DNA from: Gammaproteobacteria bacterium LSUCC0112
GTDB lineage: Bacteria; Pseudomonadota; Gammaproteobacteria; Pseudomonadales; Pseudohongiellaceae
Length of the DNA stretch: 64,000 nt
NCBI GenBank assembly: GCA_004535785.1
Contig: SPIB01000002.1
Location: forward strand, 350,320-414,319
Direction: 5' to 3'
Part shown: positions 55,411-64,000 of the stretch, piece by piece
Numbering within the stretch: position 1 is the stretch's first letter
Layout: the number at the start of each line of letters is the position of its first letter
Notes under the pieces: generated by a model
Database searches by the model: none
Told to the model about the DNA's origin: nothing
Seen by the model: the letters and a program-made list of their open reading frames with translations, nothing else
Translations under genes and position numbers: made by a program

Positions 55411-56691
55411 TCAATCAATGATAGCGCCATAGGTCAGCGCTTTAAACGCTGCTCTCAGTGGAACCTGAACATTCATGTGCTGGATCATGACAATGCCAAC
55501 CAGCTCTTCAACCGGATCGATCCAGAAAATCGTGCCCGCCGCACCGCCCCAGTAATATTCACCAACAGAACCATTTCCTCCAACAGCAGTAGGATCTTCA
55601 ACGACGGCAAAACCCAGACCAAAGCCGGTACCGCGTGCCATACCTGGCAATTCGTGCGGGCTGTGCTGGCCTGTTGTACCAAAGATGCCACCAAGGTGAT
55701 TCTGCGTCATAAACTCGAGCGTTTTGCTGCCGATGATGCGCTCACCGTCCAACTGACCGCCATTGATGACCATCTGGCTGAAACGCATATAGTCTTCAGC
55801 GGTCGACAACAATCCACCACCACCGGATTCAAATGTCTGACGGTTAACAAAGTTGCTGCCCTCGACCCTGTCACTGACTTCAAGTTGGCCGGATTGTGGA
55901 TTAAAGGTATGGTTAGTACCAAAGCGTCCAAGTTTTTCGGCAGGAACCTGAAAAAACGTATCTTCCATTTGTAATGGGTCAAAAATACGCTGCTCAAAAA
56001 ACTCCCCCAATGTCTGTCCTGACACTGCTTCTACCAAAGCGCCAAGCACATCAGTGGCGACACTGTAATGGAATCGTGTACCGGGTTGGTACTGCAGCGG
56101 AATAGCGCCGAGTCTTTCGATAAAGGTGGTGTTGTCAGGACTGGTCATTACGCTGGCATCACGATATTGCCTGTCTACCAGCGTGTCACCGAATACGCCG
56201 TACGTCAGACCTGCGGTGTGTGTCATCAGCATTTGCACTGTCATTGGCCGTGTGGGTGCCACCAGTGCGCCGCCTGGCCCGGCAACGCGGACATTGGTGA
56301 ACGCTGGCAGATAACGTTCAACCGGATCAGTCAACTGCAGCTTGCCTTCTTCGTAGAGCATCATGACCGCCAGCGTTGTAATTGGCTTGGTCATGGAATA
56401 AATGCGGAAAATGCTGTCCTTCTCAATCGCTTGGCCAGTTTCCTTGTTGAGCACGCCGTACTCTTCAAAATGCACAATTTCGCCTTTGCGGGCAACCATA
56501 CTGACCACGCCTGCCAACTGCCCCTCATCGACATAGCGCTTCAGAGCGGGTGCAATTTTATCGAGCCGCTCAGAGGACATGCCGACTGACTCCGGTGAAG
56601 CATAGGACAGGTTGTCGGCCCACGATTGAACAGAAAACATGGCGGTTATCACCACCGACAGGCAAGCCGAGCGTAAAAGATTTGTTTTCAT
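55411..56691 (-). CDS. Beta-lactamase-fold serine hydrolase
   Basis: A 426-residue secreted protein of the class C beta-lactamase/family VIII esterase fold. The signal peptide ends QSWADN. The catalytic SxxK is SMTK, followed by the YxN-type YSV (FHYSVATDV), and the third box is WGGAAGT. The missing Asn in the second box and WGG in place of KTG suggest an esterase or peptidase rather than a beta-lactamase. ATG 56691 is chosen, with GGAGG 11 nt upstream. It has its own terminator. Confidence 0.87.
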   Translation of the reverse strand: MKTNLLRSACLSVVITAMFSVQSWADNLSYASPESVGMSSERLDKIAPALKRYVDEGQLAGVVSMVARKGEIVHFEEYGVLNKETGQAIEKDSIFRIYSMTKPITTLAVMMLYEEGKLQLTDPVERYLPAFTNVRVAGPGGALVAPTRPMTVQMLMTHTAGLTYGVFGDTLVDRQYRDASVMTSPDNTTFIERLGAIPLQYQPGTRFHYSVATDVLGALVEAVSGQTLGEFFEQRIFDPLQMEDTFFQVPAEKLGRFGTNHTFNPQSGQLEVSDRVEGSNFVNRQTFESGGGGLLSTAEDYMRFSQMVINGGQLDGERIIGSKTLEFMTQNHLGGIFGTTGQHSPHELPGMARGTGFGLGFAVVEDPTAVGGNGSVGEYYWGGAAGTIFWIDPVEELVGIVMIQHMNVQVPLRAAFKALTYGAIID

Positions 56692-56921
56692 TATCAACGG
56701 AGCCTCCCCAGCTCAAAAAATCGGTTGGCCGGATGATAACCCAGCGCACCTGATAATGTAATACCGCGTTGCAGGGGCGCTAAGCATCTGTTTTAAAGGA
56801 CATTAAAAATCAGAAACTGCCCAGTACTGTTTACATCTGGTTTGCCTGTCAGATCCTGCGCAGAAGAGTTGTTTAGCGAATTGATCAAACGGAAACAATT
56901 GATCTTGCTAAAAAATATAAG

Positions 56922-56949
56922 TTGACTTATCCCGTTCCTGCTGTAGACT
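56922..56949 (+). promoter_or_regulatory. Predicted promoter of the cold-shock gene
   Basis: TTGACT (56922-56927), 16 bp, TAGACT (56944-56949), with the start of transcription near 56956. The leader of about 165 nt that follows is the length expected for a cspA-type mRNA. Confidence 0.55.
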
Positions 56950-56956
56950 CCTCCGC

Positions 56957-57120
56957 AAGCCATAAAACCGGCTATATTTATGTAAGCAATACGAAGTGCC
57001 GCAATCAGACCCTCGTCCTGTATATCATATTTGTAATCGTATTTTTTGCTTGCCGCCGCTGTAACATTACAGCGACGTGATTGTAACTTTTTTAGTAATT
57101 TATTTTTAAGGAATGGCAAT
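56957..57120 (+). ncRNA. Long 5' leader of the cold-shock mRNA
   Basis: About 165 nt, AT-rich, without a credible open frame. It contains the perfect palindrome CGCTGTAACATTACAGCG (57057-57074) and an AAGGA Shine-Dalgarno 7-11 nt before the ATG. CspA leaders of this size fold differently at low temperature. The thermosensor role is inferred by analogy. Confidence 0.45.
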
Positions 57121-57330
57121 ATGTCAAATACAGTGACCGGTCAGGTTAAATTTTTCAATGAATCAAAAGGTTTTGGTTTCATCCAGCAGGACGGCGGTGC
57201 AGATGTATTCGTACATTACAGCGCAATCAAGTCCAGCGGCTTCAAAACCCTGGCTGAAGGTCAGCGCGTAGAATTCACCGTCACCAAAGGCGCAAAAGGC
57301 CTGCAGGCGGAAAACGTTGTAGGTCTGTAA
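57121..57330 (+). CDS. CspA-family cold-shock protein
   Basis: A 69-residue cold-shock domain. It opens [21 protein letters not shown] with RNP-1 (KGFGFI) and RNP-2 (VFVHYSAI), and ends LQAENVVGL. It binds single-stranded RNA and DNA as a chaperone. The leader and the terminator mark a single-gene transcript. Confidence 0.97.
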   Translation: MSNTVTGQVKFFNESKGFGFIQQDGGADVFVHYSAIKSSGFKTLAEGQRVEFTVTKGAKGLQAENVVGL

Positions 57331-57352
57331 TAACAGCCTGACAGCATAAAAG

Positions 57353-57386
57353 GCCCCGGCATTTTACGATGCCGGGGCTTTTTTTT
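57353..57386 (+). terminator. Intrinsic terminator of the cold-shock gene
   Basis: GCCCCGGCAT, a 6-nt loop and ATGCCGGGGC form a 10-bp GC-rich stem followed by eight T. Confidence 0.95.
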
Positions 57387-57468
57387 GCCTGTTGATATTG
57401 GAAAACCTGTTAAAGCTTTTTCGGTGAAGGTCTACAAATCCTAAAGTCAAAATACATGGAGCATCGTT

Positions 57469-58296
57469 ATGGCTTTTTTCACAAATCACAAAAAACTATT
57501 AGAAGAAAGTGAAGCCAGAGCTGAGCGATTGCAGCAAGATTTGCCCACTGCCCTTCAGGAGCGCGACAAAAAAATCCATCAATTGCATACGGATATTGAA
57601 AAGCTGGGGCAAACCAGTCAGCGTCCAGCGATACTGTTGGGAAGCCGGCAAATTGGTGATCCTTTGATTCAGGCTGTGCGGGAATCATTGGCTGGCAATG
57701 CCAACAACCTGATGGCTGAGCAAACCAATCTGCTTGCACTTAATGCTGCCATAGAAGCTGCTCGTGCCGGTGATGTAGGTCGAGTTTTTGCGGTTGTTGC
57801 AGACGAGGTTCGCAACCTTGCGTCAAAAGCTCAAGACGCCAGTAAAAAAATCGAAACCTTGATCGCCAAAGTCATTCAGCAGAGTCAGAGTATTTCGCTG
57901 GTTGTCGAAGAATCCCTGCAGAGCAGTCAGGATGTCGCCGCATCTACCACACAAATTGACGAAGTCACGCAGCAGGTTGTTGCCAAGGCTGAGCACATGA
58001 AAAATGTCATCAATCTTTCAGCGGTGGGCAGCTTTATCAATACCGTAAAAATTGACCATTTCGTCTGGAAAATGGATGTCTATCGACGTATTTCCTCGAA
58101 CGATCTGGCGCAAAATCTGATCACTCACCACGAGTGTCGACTGGGCAAGTGGTACTACGAGGGGGGTGGTGCCCGCAGTTTTGTTCACTTGTCCTCGTTC
58201 AGAGCCATGGAACAATCTCACCGGGATGTCCATGAACACGGCCGTGCTGCGCGAGAAGCTGCATTGTCGAAAAACGATGCAGCTTTGCAGCAGTGA
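57469..58296 (+). CDS. Cytosolic chemoreceptor-like protein with CZB domain, C-terminus cut by a stop
   Basis: A 275-residue soluble protein. It has an N-terminal coiled-coil, a shortened chemoreceptor signalling domain ([36 protein letters not shown]) and a C-terminal CZB zinc-binding domain ([42 protein letters not shown]). An in-frame TGA at 58294-58296 ends it; the same frame goes on for 26 codons (LPKMEEASLQVASRLDQLEQ) to a second TGA at 58375-58377, and those codons read like the normal end of CZB receptors. The start of the signalling hairpin also looks deleted. A weak sigma-28-like TAAAGCTT-N11-GTCTACAA lies at 57411-57437. Confidence 0.78.
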   Translation: MAFFTNHKKLLEESEARAERLQQDLPTALQERDKKIHQLHTDIEKLGQTSQRPAILLGSRQIGDPLIQAVRESLAGNANNLMAEQTNLLALNAAIEAARAGDVGRVFAVVADEVRNLASKAQDASKKIETLIAKVIQQSQSISLVVEESLQSSQDVAASTTQIDEVTQQVVAKAEHMKNVINLSAVGSFINTVKIDHFVWKMDVYRRISSNDLAQNLITHHECRLGKWYYEGGGARSFVHLSSFRAMEQSHRDVHEHGRAAREAALSKNDAALQQ

Positions 58297-58394
58297 TTGC
58301 CGAAAATGGAAGAAGCCAGTTTGCAAGTTGCATCGCGGCTTGATCAACTTGAACAGGAAATCAAACGCAACGCCTGATTGTCGCCGACGCTGGT

Positions 58395-60191
58395 TTAGCT
58401 ACTGAACCAGCTCGCCTGCATCGTCAGACACGTATCATCAAGTGTCGCCAACAGGTCGAGCCAAGGAGTTGTTTTGGGTAGCTCCCAGATAAAGAAGTAT
58501 TTTCCCGCCTGCATTTTGCCTCGATAAAAATCATCGTCACGGCCATTGGCAATGAGCATCTGCTCAAGCCATATCCATGCAACAACAATATGACCAAACG
58601 CTTCCAGATAAACAGACGCATTTGCCAGCGTTAATTCCTGATGACCACTGTTGTGCAATTGCCGGGTCACATCTGCCAGCCTGTATATTGCTGCATCCAG
58701 CATCGATGCATATTCCGACAGATTGACGTCTGCGGTTGCTGCATTTGAGGTTTGCAGAATGGTTGACATCAACTGTTCAAAATTGAAGCCGTGATTGATG
58801 ACAACTTTACGCCCGAGCAGGTCTATCGCCTGAATGCCATGGGTGCCCTCATGAATCGGATTGAGTCGATTATCACGATAGAACTGCTCAACATTGTAGT
58901 CGCGAGTGTAGCCGTAACCGCCGTGTACCTGAATGGCAAGATTGTTTGCCTCGAGGCACCATTGTGACGGCCAGCTTTTTGCGATGGGTGTCAGAATGTC
59001 GAGCAGTCCGGTAATGCGGTCGAGTTCCTCATCCAGCGCGTTACGTTCTTCATCGATCAATCTGGCACAGTACAGATTCAGTGCCAGCCCTCCTTCCACA
59101 TAGGCCTTTTGTGCCAATAACATGCGTTTGATGTCGGCGTGATCAATCAGGGCGACAGGCACCGACAATGGATCTTTATTGGACGGCAATCGGCCCTGTT
59201 TCCGTTCACAGGCATAGTCAAAGGAATGCAGATAACCGGTGTAACCTAGTGCTGCCGCACCAAGCCCGACACCAATTCTCGCCTCATTCATCATGTGGAA
59301 CATGTACGACAAACCTTTGTGAGGTTCTCCGACCAGCCATGCAACGGCCCCGGCCTGCCCGTTGGGTTTGAACTTTCCCTCACCAAAATTAAGCAAAGTA
59401 TTGGTTGTACCTCGGTAGCCCATTTTATGGTTGAGACCAGCCAATACCACGTCATTGTGCTCCGCGCTGTTACCCTGCTCGTCGAGCAATTGTCTGGGTA
59501 CTATAAACAAAGAAATACCCTTGACGCCTGGTGGACTGCCTGGAATTTTGGCCAGTACCAGATGAACGATATTTTCCGACAGAGAATGTTCTCCGCCAGA
59601 AATCCACATTTTGTTTCCAAACACCCGATAGCTGCCGTCGGGCTGAGGTTCTGCCCGGGTTTTGATATCTGCCAGCGATGATCCTGCCTGGGGTTCTGAC
59701 AGGCACATGGTGCCAAAAAAACGCCCCTGCATCATGGGCAAAACCCAAGTATTGATCTGTTCCGGGGTGCCATAGGCCCTGAGCAGATTTGCGTTGCCGA
59801 TGGTCAAAAACGGATATGCCGCCGTACCAACATTTGCAGCAAGAAACCACGCAAAACACGCCTTTTCTACCAGTGTTGGCAGTTGCATGCCACCCATCTC
59901 ATAATCTTGGCCCGCGGCCACCAGTCCGGCTTGCGCGAACAGATCTAAAGCCGCCTTGACCTCCGGAATCATGTGAACCGTTTCGCCGTCGAACCAGGGT
60001 TCGTTTGCATCATTTTTTTTGTTGTGCGTAGCAAAATGATGTGTTGCCATCTGCTCGCACAGGTCGAGTGTGGCATCAAAGGTGTCTCGCGAATGATCTG
60101 CATATCGTGGCATTTCGCATAATTGTTCAGCGTTGAGCCACTCGTACACCATAAAGTCGACGTCACGACGACTGAGGATCAATGATTTCAT
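58395..60191 (-). CDS. Acyl-CoA dehydrogenase with extra C-terminal domain
   Basis: A 598-residue enzyme of the large acyl-CoA dehydrogenase group (DmdC/FadE-like). Flavin motifs are MCLSEPQAGSSLADIKTRA and FGNKMWISGGEHSL. GYTRDYNVEQFYRDNRLNPIHEGTHGIQAIDLLGRK includes the Glu-Gly-T block. About 130 residues follow as a C-terminal helical domain. Enzymes of this class use medium- or long-chain acyl-CoA or 3-methylmercaptopropionyl-CoA. It is the downstream partner of a TetR gene (18 bp gap), so it is probably under the same repressor. Confidence 0.87.
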   Translation of the reverse strand: MKSLILSRRDVDFMVYEWLNAEQLCEMPRYADHSRDTFDATLDLCEQMATHHFATHNKKNDANEPWFDGETVHMIPEVKAALDLFAQAGLVAAGQDYEMGGMQLPTLVEKACFAWFLAANVGTAAYPFLTIGNANLLRAYGTPEQINTWVLPMMQGRFFGTMCLSEPQAGSSLADIKTRAEPQPDGSYRVFGNKMWISGGEHSLSENIVHLVLAKIPGSPPGVKGISLFIVPRQLLDEQGNSAEHNDVVLAGLNHKMGYRGTTNTLLNFGEGKFKPNGQAGAVAWLVGEPHKGLSYMFHMMNEARIGVGLGAAALGYTGYLHSFDYACERKQGRLPSNKDPLSVPVALIDHADIKRMLLAQKAYVEGGLALNLYCARLIDEERNALDEELDRITGLLDILTPIAKSWPSQWCLEANNLAIQVHGGYGYTRDYNVEQFYRDNRLNPIHEGTHGIQAIDLLGRKVVINHGFNFEQLMSTILQTSNAATADVNLSEYASMLDAAIYRLADVTRQLHNSGHQELTLANASVYLEAFGHIVVAWIWLEQMLIANGRDDDFYRGKMQAGKYFFIWELPKTTPWLDLLATLDDTCLTMQASWFSS

Positions 60192-60209
60192 GTTAACTTC
60201 CTGCAGACT

Positions 60210-60845
60210 TTAACGGGCCTTGACTGACACAGTCAGCATGGCAATGGTGTATTGGATCAATTTCAGAGCATCCGGGTAGGTGCTTAGTTCAGATTTTGGG
60301 CCACGCGTTTGCATGATAACGCCGTGCAAGGCACCCTGCAGATAAAACGCCGCCTGCAACGGGTCTGGTACCTGCGAGCGACTGATACTGCCGTCTCGAA
60401 GACCGTTCTCCAAGGCATCAACCATGAGGCTTTTGATGCGCTCACGGCAGAACTCCATTGCCTGAATTTGCCCATCATCCGTTTCAGGTCCTGGAAAGGT
60501 AGTCACGCTGGTCAGTACATCAAAATAATGTGGTTCCTCGATTGAGAACGCATGATAGGCATGCCCTATCCCTTCAATTTGTTCCAATCCGGTGGGGCTT
60601 TGCCGAAGCGCATGCTCAAAGCGTGTCTGCAGCGCGTTTCCGGCGCGCAGCATGATGCCGCGCATGATGGCTGCTTTGTCCTTGAAGTATACATACAGCA
60701 GCGCTCTGCTCAGGCGAGCTTCCCGCGCGATGTCATCCATGGTGCTTTGTTCATAACTTTTATGAAAAAAAACCTGTTCGGCCGCATCAAGAATTTCTTC
60801 ATGACGTTCCAGCTTTTCCATTTCACGACGTTTTTTTAAAGTCAT
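60210..60845 (-). CDS. TetR-family transcriptional repressor
   Basis: A 211-residue regulator. The helix-turn-helix is TMDDIAREARLSRALLYVYFKDKAAIM, preceded by a basic stretch (KKRREMEKLERHEEILDAAEQVFF). The C-terminal ligand domain has no specific marks. ATG 60845 has GGA 8 nt upstream. It is divergent from the RND adaptor gene and co-directional with the acyl-CoA dehydrogenase gene. The doubled palindrome between them is the likely operator, so self-repression and control of the pump are expected. Confidence 0.93.
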   Translation of the reverse strand: MTLKKRREMEKLERHEEILDAAEQVFFHKSYEQSTMDDIAREARLSRALLYVYFKDKAAIMRGIMLRAGNALQTRFEHALRQSPTGLEQIEGIGHAYHAFSIEEPHYFDVLTSVTTFPGPETDDGQIQAMEFCRERIKSLMVDALENGLRDGSISRSQVPDPLQAAFYLQGALHGVIMQTRGPKSELSTYPDALKLIQYTIAMLTVSVKAR

Positions 60846-60920
60846 TCTGCTTTTCCACACGGTTTTTCATTGGTCGATTGTCCACATTACGGAGAATCTG
60901 GGCCAGTGTTCATTACGTAT

Positions 60921-60951
60921 TGACAATATGTCATTACCTGACAATATGTCA
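60921..60951. promoter_or_regulatory. Doubled TetR operator
   Basis: Two identical 13-bp palindromes, TGACAATATGTCA, at 60921-60933 and 60939-60951, are separated by TTACC, so the repeat period is 18 bp. TTGACA hexamers sit on both strands at the outer edges (60920-60925 plus; 60947-60952 minus), suitable as -35 elements for the divergent promoters. Binding would block both. Confidence 0.85.
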
Positions 60952-61010
60952 AAGAGCTCGTTGTTTCAATAATTGTACCCTTTACTTTGGCCATGAGAGA
61001 GTCTACTTCG

Positions 61011-62198
61011 ATGCGAATCGCCCTTAACCTTGTGATACCCCTGCTCCCCGTCAAGAGACTGCAACGGTGTTGTTACCCGGTCTCAAAAGAGTGCCGAGTT
61101 CATTTGCAGCAACCACGCACACGGATGCTCAATATATGGGTGTTGGCGTTAGCCTTGTCTGCTTGTTCCGGCCCAGAAGAACAGGTTGTAATTGCCGAGC
61201 CGGCGACCAAACAGGGTGTGCCGGTGCGGTTGGCAAGCGTTCAACTACGGACTGATAACGAGTTGTTCCGTTTTTCCAGTATCAGCAGAGTCAGACAGCG
61301 CGCGTTTTTAACGTTTCAGGTGGGAGGCGTGATTCAAGGACGGTCGGTTGAGCTGGGTGATCAGGTGGTGGCTGGTCAGACGCTGATGACGCTGTATAGC
61401 CCTTCATTGCAGCCCGCGGCAGATGCGGCGCAGTTTCGCCTGCAACAACTTGAGTCTGACAAAGCCCAAGCTGACAGGGAATTGGAGCGCCTGAAGACCT
61501 TATATGAGCGTGGCGTCATTCCACAGCAGGAACTTGAGCAGCAAGCCACACGCTCAGAGGCACTGGTATCAGCGGTCAACAATGCGCGGGCGACGGCGCA
61601 ACAAGCGCAGAGTCTGTTAAGAGAAGCTGCATTGCTTGCACCGTTCAGTGGCACTGTTGAACAGATATTGCTGGAACCTGGGGAGTTTGCTCAACCCGGT
61701 CAGTCAGTGATGAGAATTTCCGCAAGTACGCAACTGGAGGCTGAAATAAAAGTACCCGCACACCTGACTGATGGGCTCAGGATTGGCCAATCACTGACTG
61801 CCTGGCGCAGCTTGTCAGCCGTAGACAGCAACAGCGCCGAAATGCACGTCACTATTCTGGAGATTGGTCAAAGCAGTACCGGCGAAAACAGCCTGTATCC
61901 TGTGGTTGTCGCGTTGCCCGAGCAACAAATCCGCACGGGAGAAGCTTTGGAAATTGGTATCCCGGAGCGCAATGAACCAGCCTTGATTATTCCCATGTCG
62001 GCGGTGATGCGCTCAGCCGATGGGCTCACGGTATTTCAGAATATCAACAATCGTGTGACGCGCGTCGCAGTCGATGTTGAGCAACTTCAGGGTGAATATG
62101 CGGTGATCAAACCCGGCACCCTGGCTGAGGGTGCACAAGTTGTGTATGCCGGCATTACCCGCCTGGCTGACGGTGATCTGATCGAGGTGCTGCCATGA
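61011..62198 (+). CDS. RND efflux periplasmic adaptor lipoprotein
   Basis: A membrane-fusion protein of about 350 mature residues. The lipobox LSAC (MLNIWVLALALSACSGPEE) puts it on the outer face of the inner membrane. The barrel-sandwich, coiled-coil hairpin (about 130-200, DKAQADRELERLKTLYERGVIPQQEL) and beta-barrel domains are typical. ATG 61011 follows GAGAG by 9 nt; starts at 61104 (TTG) or 61125 would give a more usual lipoprotein signal, so the N-terminus is uncertain. It overlaps the pump gene by 4 bp. Confidence 0.88.
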   Translation: MRIALNLVIPLLPVKRLQRCCYPVSKECRVHLQQPRTRMLNIWVLALALSACSGPEEQVVIAEPATKQGVPVRLASVQLRTDNELFRFSSISRVRQRAFLTFQVGGVIQGRSVELGDQVVAGQTLMTLYSPSLQPAADAAQFRLQQLESDKAQADRELERLKTLYERGVIPQQELEQQATRSEALVSAVNNARATAQQAQSLLREAALLAPFSGTVEQILLEPGEFAQPGQSVMRISASTQLEAEIKVPAHLTDGLRIGQSLTAWRSLSAVDSNSAEMHVTILEIGQSSTGENSLYPVVVALPEQQIRTGEALEIGIPERNEPALIIPMSAVMRSADGLTVFQNINNRVTRVAVDVEQLQGEYAVIKPGTLAEGAQVVYAGITRLADGDLIEVLP

Positions 62199-64000
62199 TA
62201 GAGCAGATATTAAAAAAGCCCCGTCTGGTGTTTTTGGTGATGTTTATGCTGTGCCTGTCGGGACTTGCCTCGTTTGGCAATATGGCAAGACAGGAAGATC
62301 CACAGTTTCCTTCGCGTAACGGTTTGATTACGGTGCTTTACCCCGGTGCAACCGCGGAAGCGTTAGAGCGTCTGGTGCTTGAGCCGTTGGAGGATGAAAT
62401 CTCCCAGGTCGAGGAAGTCAACGAATACAGCTCGATTGCCCGCACCGGTGTTGCCTTGGTCAGTGTGGGGTTAAACGAGGATATTTATGCGACTGACCCC
62501 GCATGGGAGCGTGTCCGGCAAGCGATGGACAGAGCGCAACTTGAGTTCCCGGATGGTATTACTGAGATGTCACTTGATGATCGGCTGACCGGTTTGCCTG
62601 CCGTTGTATTGGCACTGGCCGGGGATCCATCGGTTGTTGTGCTCAGTGACGCTGCCGAGCGATTAAAACGTGCACTCGCCGGGTTGCCCGGTTTATCCCG
62701 CATAGAAATCGAAGGTGAGGCGGATGAACAAATCACTATTGCCTTGAATGATGCGGAACTCGCGCGTTTACAGATTACACCTGCCCAGATCGCCAACACG
62801 CTTACCCAACGCAATCAGGTCAGACCGGGTGGTTTTATTGTGCTGGATAACAAACGCATTGGTCTGATCGGCAATACCGAGTTTGCTGATGTGGAAGAAT
62901 TGCGCAGCACTCAAATTTCCCTTCCCGGCGGTGGCACCCTGCCCCTGTCAGTGTTTGCGGACGTATGGCGGACGGCGGCTGAGCCAGAGCAACCTTCGGT
63001 CTGGCAAGACGGTGAACGTGTGGTGGCCGTTAATATCTATTCGCGCGCCAATCAGGTGGATGCCATTCGTTTTGGTGACGATGTGCGCGCACGCATCGCA
63101 CAGGTTGCACCCGAGTTTGCGCCGTTGGAAATACGCGAGCTGTTTTTTCAGCCGGATCAGGTCAGCTCCCGTTTGAACGAACTGCAGACCAACCTGTTGG
63201 TCAGTATGCTGATCATTACAGGCGTTGTGTTTCTGGGCATGGGCTGGCGAATGGGCATTCTTGTGGCCACCATGCTCCCTGTTGTGTCATTGATCAGCCT
63301 GAGTATCTATGACATGGGCGGCGGCGTACTGCATCAGATTGCGGTGATTGGACTGGTTATTTCACTCGGTATTCTGATTGATAACGCCATTGTGATGGTG
63401 GAGAACATTCAGGATCGTCTTAATCAAGGCAGCAGCTCATATGAGGCCATGACAGCGGCAGTCAAAGAACTGGCTGGCCCTCTGGGGGCCTCAACCGGCA
63501 CAACATTGGCCGCGTTTACACCGTTGTTACTTTCCTCAGGCGGAACAGCTGACTTCACCCGTGGTATCCCGGTGATGATTATGCTGACGTTGAGTGTCAG
63601 TTATATCCTCGCCATCAGCTTTACGCCGTTGCTGGCTGCCTGGTTTTTGAAACCGGCACCTGCACGGCGAGACATCTGGTTTGACCAGGGAGGTCGTGCG
63701 CTGGCCAAACTGAGTGAGCGATTTCCGCGGCTGATTATTGTTGCCGGACTGATTATCGTTGCGCTCAGTGCTGTCACGATCCGCTTTTTAAGTATTCAAT
63801 TTTTTCCCAACGCCGATCGGCCACAAGTTGTGATTGAAATGTTTCTGCCAGAAGGCACAGATCAATCCTATACCAATGCAGTTTCTGCAGATTTTGAGCG
63901 GCTTATTCGCGAACAGGAAAACGTGCAATCCGTGCACCGATTTGTTGGTGCAACGGGTCCAGGTTTTTACTACAACCTGCCCAATTCAACACGGGCACCC
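62195..64000 (+). CDS. RND efflux pump permease, N-terminal part
   Basis: The first 602 residues of an inner-membrane RND permease; the rest lies beyond the window. It opens MIEQILKKPRLVFLVMFMLC (TM1) and a porter domain, and TM2-TM6 follow from about residue 340. In TM4 the usual DD proton pair is Asp396-Asn397 (GILIDNAIVMVEN). The N-terminal porter domain is closer to the HAE-type drug and lipid pumps than to metal pumps. It works with the adaptor; no outer-membrane channel gene is seen in the window. A TetR repressor is divergent. Confidence 0.9.
   Translation, partial: MIEQILKKPRLVFLVMFMLCLSGLASFGNMARQEDPQFPSRNGLITVLYPGATAEALERLVLEPLEDEISQVEEVNEYSSIARTGVALVSVGLNEDIYATDPAWERVRQAMDRAQLEFPDGITEMSLDDRLTGLPAVVLALAGDPSVVVLSDAAERLKRALAGLPGLSRIEIEGEADEQITIALNDAELARLQITPAQIANTLTQRNQVRPGGFIVLDNKRIGLIGNTEFADVEELRSTQISLPGGGTLPLSVFADVWRTAAEPEQPSVWQDGERVVAVNIYSRANQVDAIRFGDDVRARIAQVAPEFAPLEIRELFFQPDQVSSRLNELQTNLLVSMLIITGVVFLGMGWRMGILVATMLPVVSLISLSIYDMGGGVLHQIAVIGLVISLGILIDNAIVMVENIQDRLNQGSSSYEAMTAAVKELAGPLGASTGTTLAAFTPLLLSSGGTADFTRGIPVMIMLTLSVSYILAISFTPLLAAWFLKPAPARRDIWFDQGGRALAKLSERFPRLIIVAGLIIVALSAVTIRFLSIQFFPNADRPQVVIEMFLPEGTDQSYTNAVSADFERLIREQENVQSVHRFVGATGPGFYYNLPNSTRAP

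Noticed and set aside
55411-56691. Beta-lactamase resistance gene
   Set aside because: The SxxK motif is kept but the YxN and KTG boxes are not; esterase or peptidase activity is more likely.
56793-57119. A 108-codon minus-strand frame before the cold-shock gene
   Set aside because: It covers the predicted promoter and leader and its translation looks random.
58294-58296. Selenocysteine at the internal TGA of the CZB gene
   Set aside because: No SECIS-like stem follows that I can see and the position is not a redox site; a nonsense change is simpler.

Overview
The window is a 64 kb piece of a gammaproteobacterial chromosome. It has no rRNA or tRNA genes, insertion sequences, prophage or CRISPR arrays that I can see. 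The base composition looks moderate and even. The backbone order dcd, metG, rnf, nth, argG, motY, pyrC, rnt, grxD, argF recalls the order I remember from Pseudomonas. Polar-flagellum control genes (fleS/fleR, motY), pilU, class Ia nrdAB with NrdR boxes, PQQ alcohol dehydrogenases, acyl-CoA metabolism genes and an RND pump suggest a free-living, motile, aerobic and probably aquatic heterotroph. I cannot fix the genus.

Layout. 0-2 kb: fleS and the start of fleR on the minus strand, with a sigma-54 promoter and a FleQ-like box upstream. 2-6.3 kb: dcd, a DegP-like periplasmic protease, metG and a small rubredoxin gene, all on the minus strand. 6.4-11.8 kb: an overlapping rnfABCDE-nth operon. It has no rnfG, and its RnfA and RnfE lack the cysteines that hold the intramembrane [2Fe-2S] cluster. 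11.8-19.1 kb: two tail-to-tail glycosyltransferases, argG, motY with a sigma-28 promoter, pyrC-rnt, grxD and argF. 19.2-25.6 kb: a GGDEF-EAL protein, then nrdA-nrdB behind DnaA and NrdR boxes. 25.6-36 kb: a MocA/MobA-like enzyme, a secreted cyclophilin, dinG, a DUF349 protein, an acyltransferase, sbcB, pyrB and pilU. 37-41.7 kb: acyl-CoA dehydrogenase, SDR dehydrogenase, CaiB-type racemase and amidase. 41.8-46.3 kb: ppa, xdhC, a receiver-CheC plus diguanylate cyclase pair, and ogt. 46.3-50.4 kb: two PQQ dehydrogenases with cytochrome c domains. 50.6-58.4 kb: CorA, an ATP/ADP-translocase-like carrier, an outer-membrane barrel, a KAS III-like enzyme, a serine hydrolase, a cold-shock gene and a CZB chemoreceptor-like gene broken near its end. 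58.4-64 kb: an acyl-CoA dehydrogenase and TetR regulator divergent from an RND adaptor and pump that runs off the window, with a doubled palindromic operator between them.

How the parts fit. The flagellar signals follow the known polar-flagellum hierarchy: FleQ and sigma-54 drive fleSR, and FliA drives motY. Both c-di-GMP enzymes and the chemotaxis-like proteins fit motility or surface control. The most unusual item is the altered Rnf complex. The soluble electron-entry modules (RnfB, RnfC) and the RnfD flavin threonine are kept, while RnfG and the membrane iron-sulfur centre are missing. All assignments come from reading the translated sequence and remembered family motifs; no database search was run.
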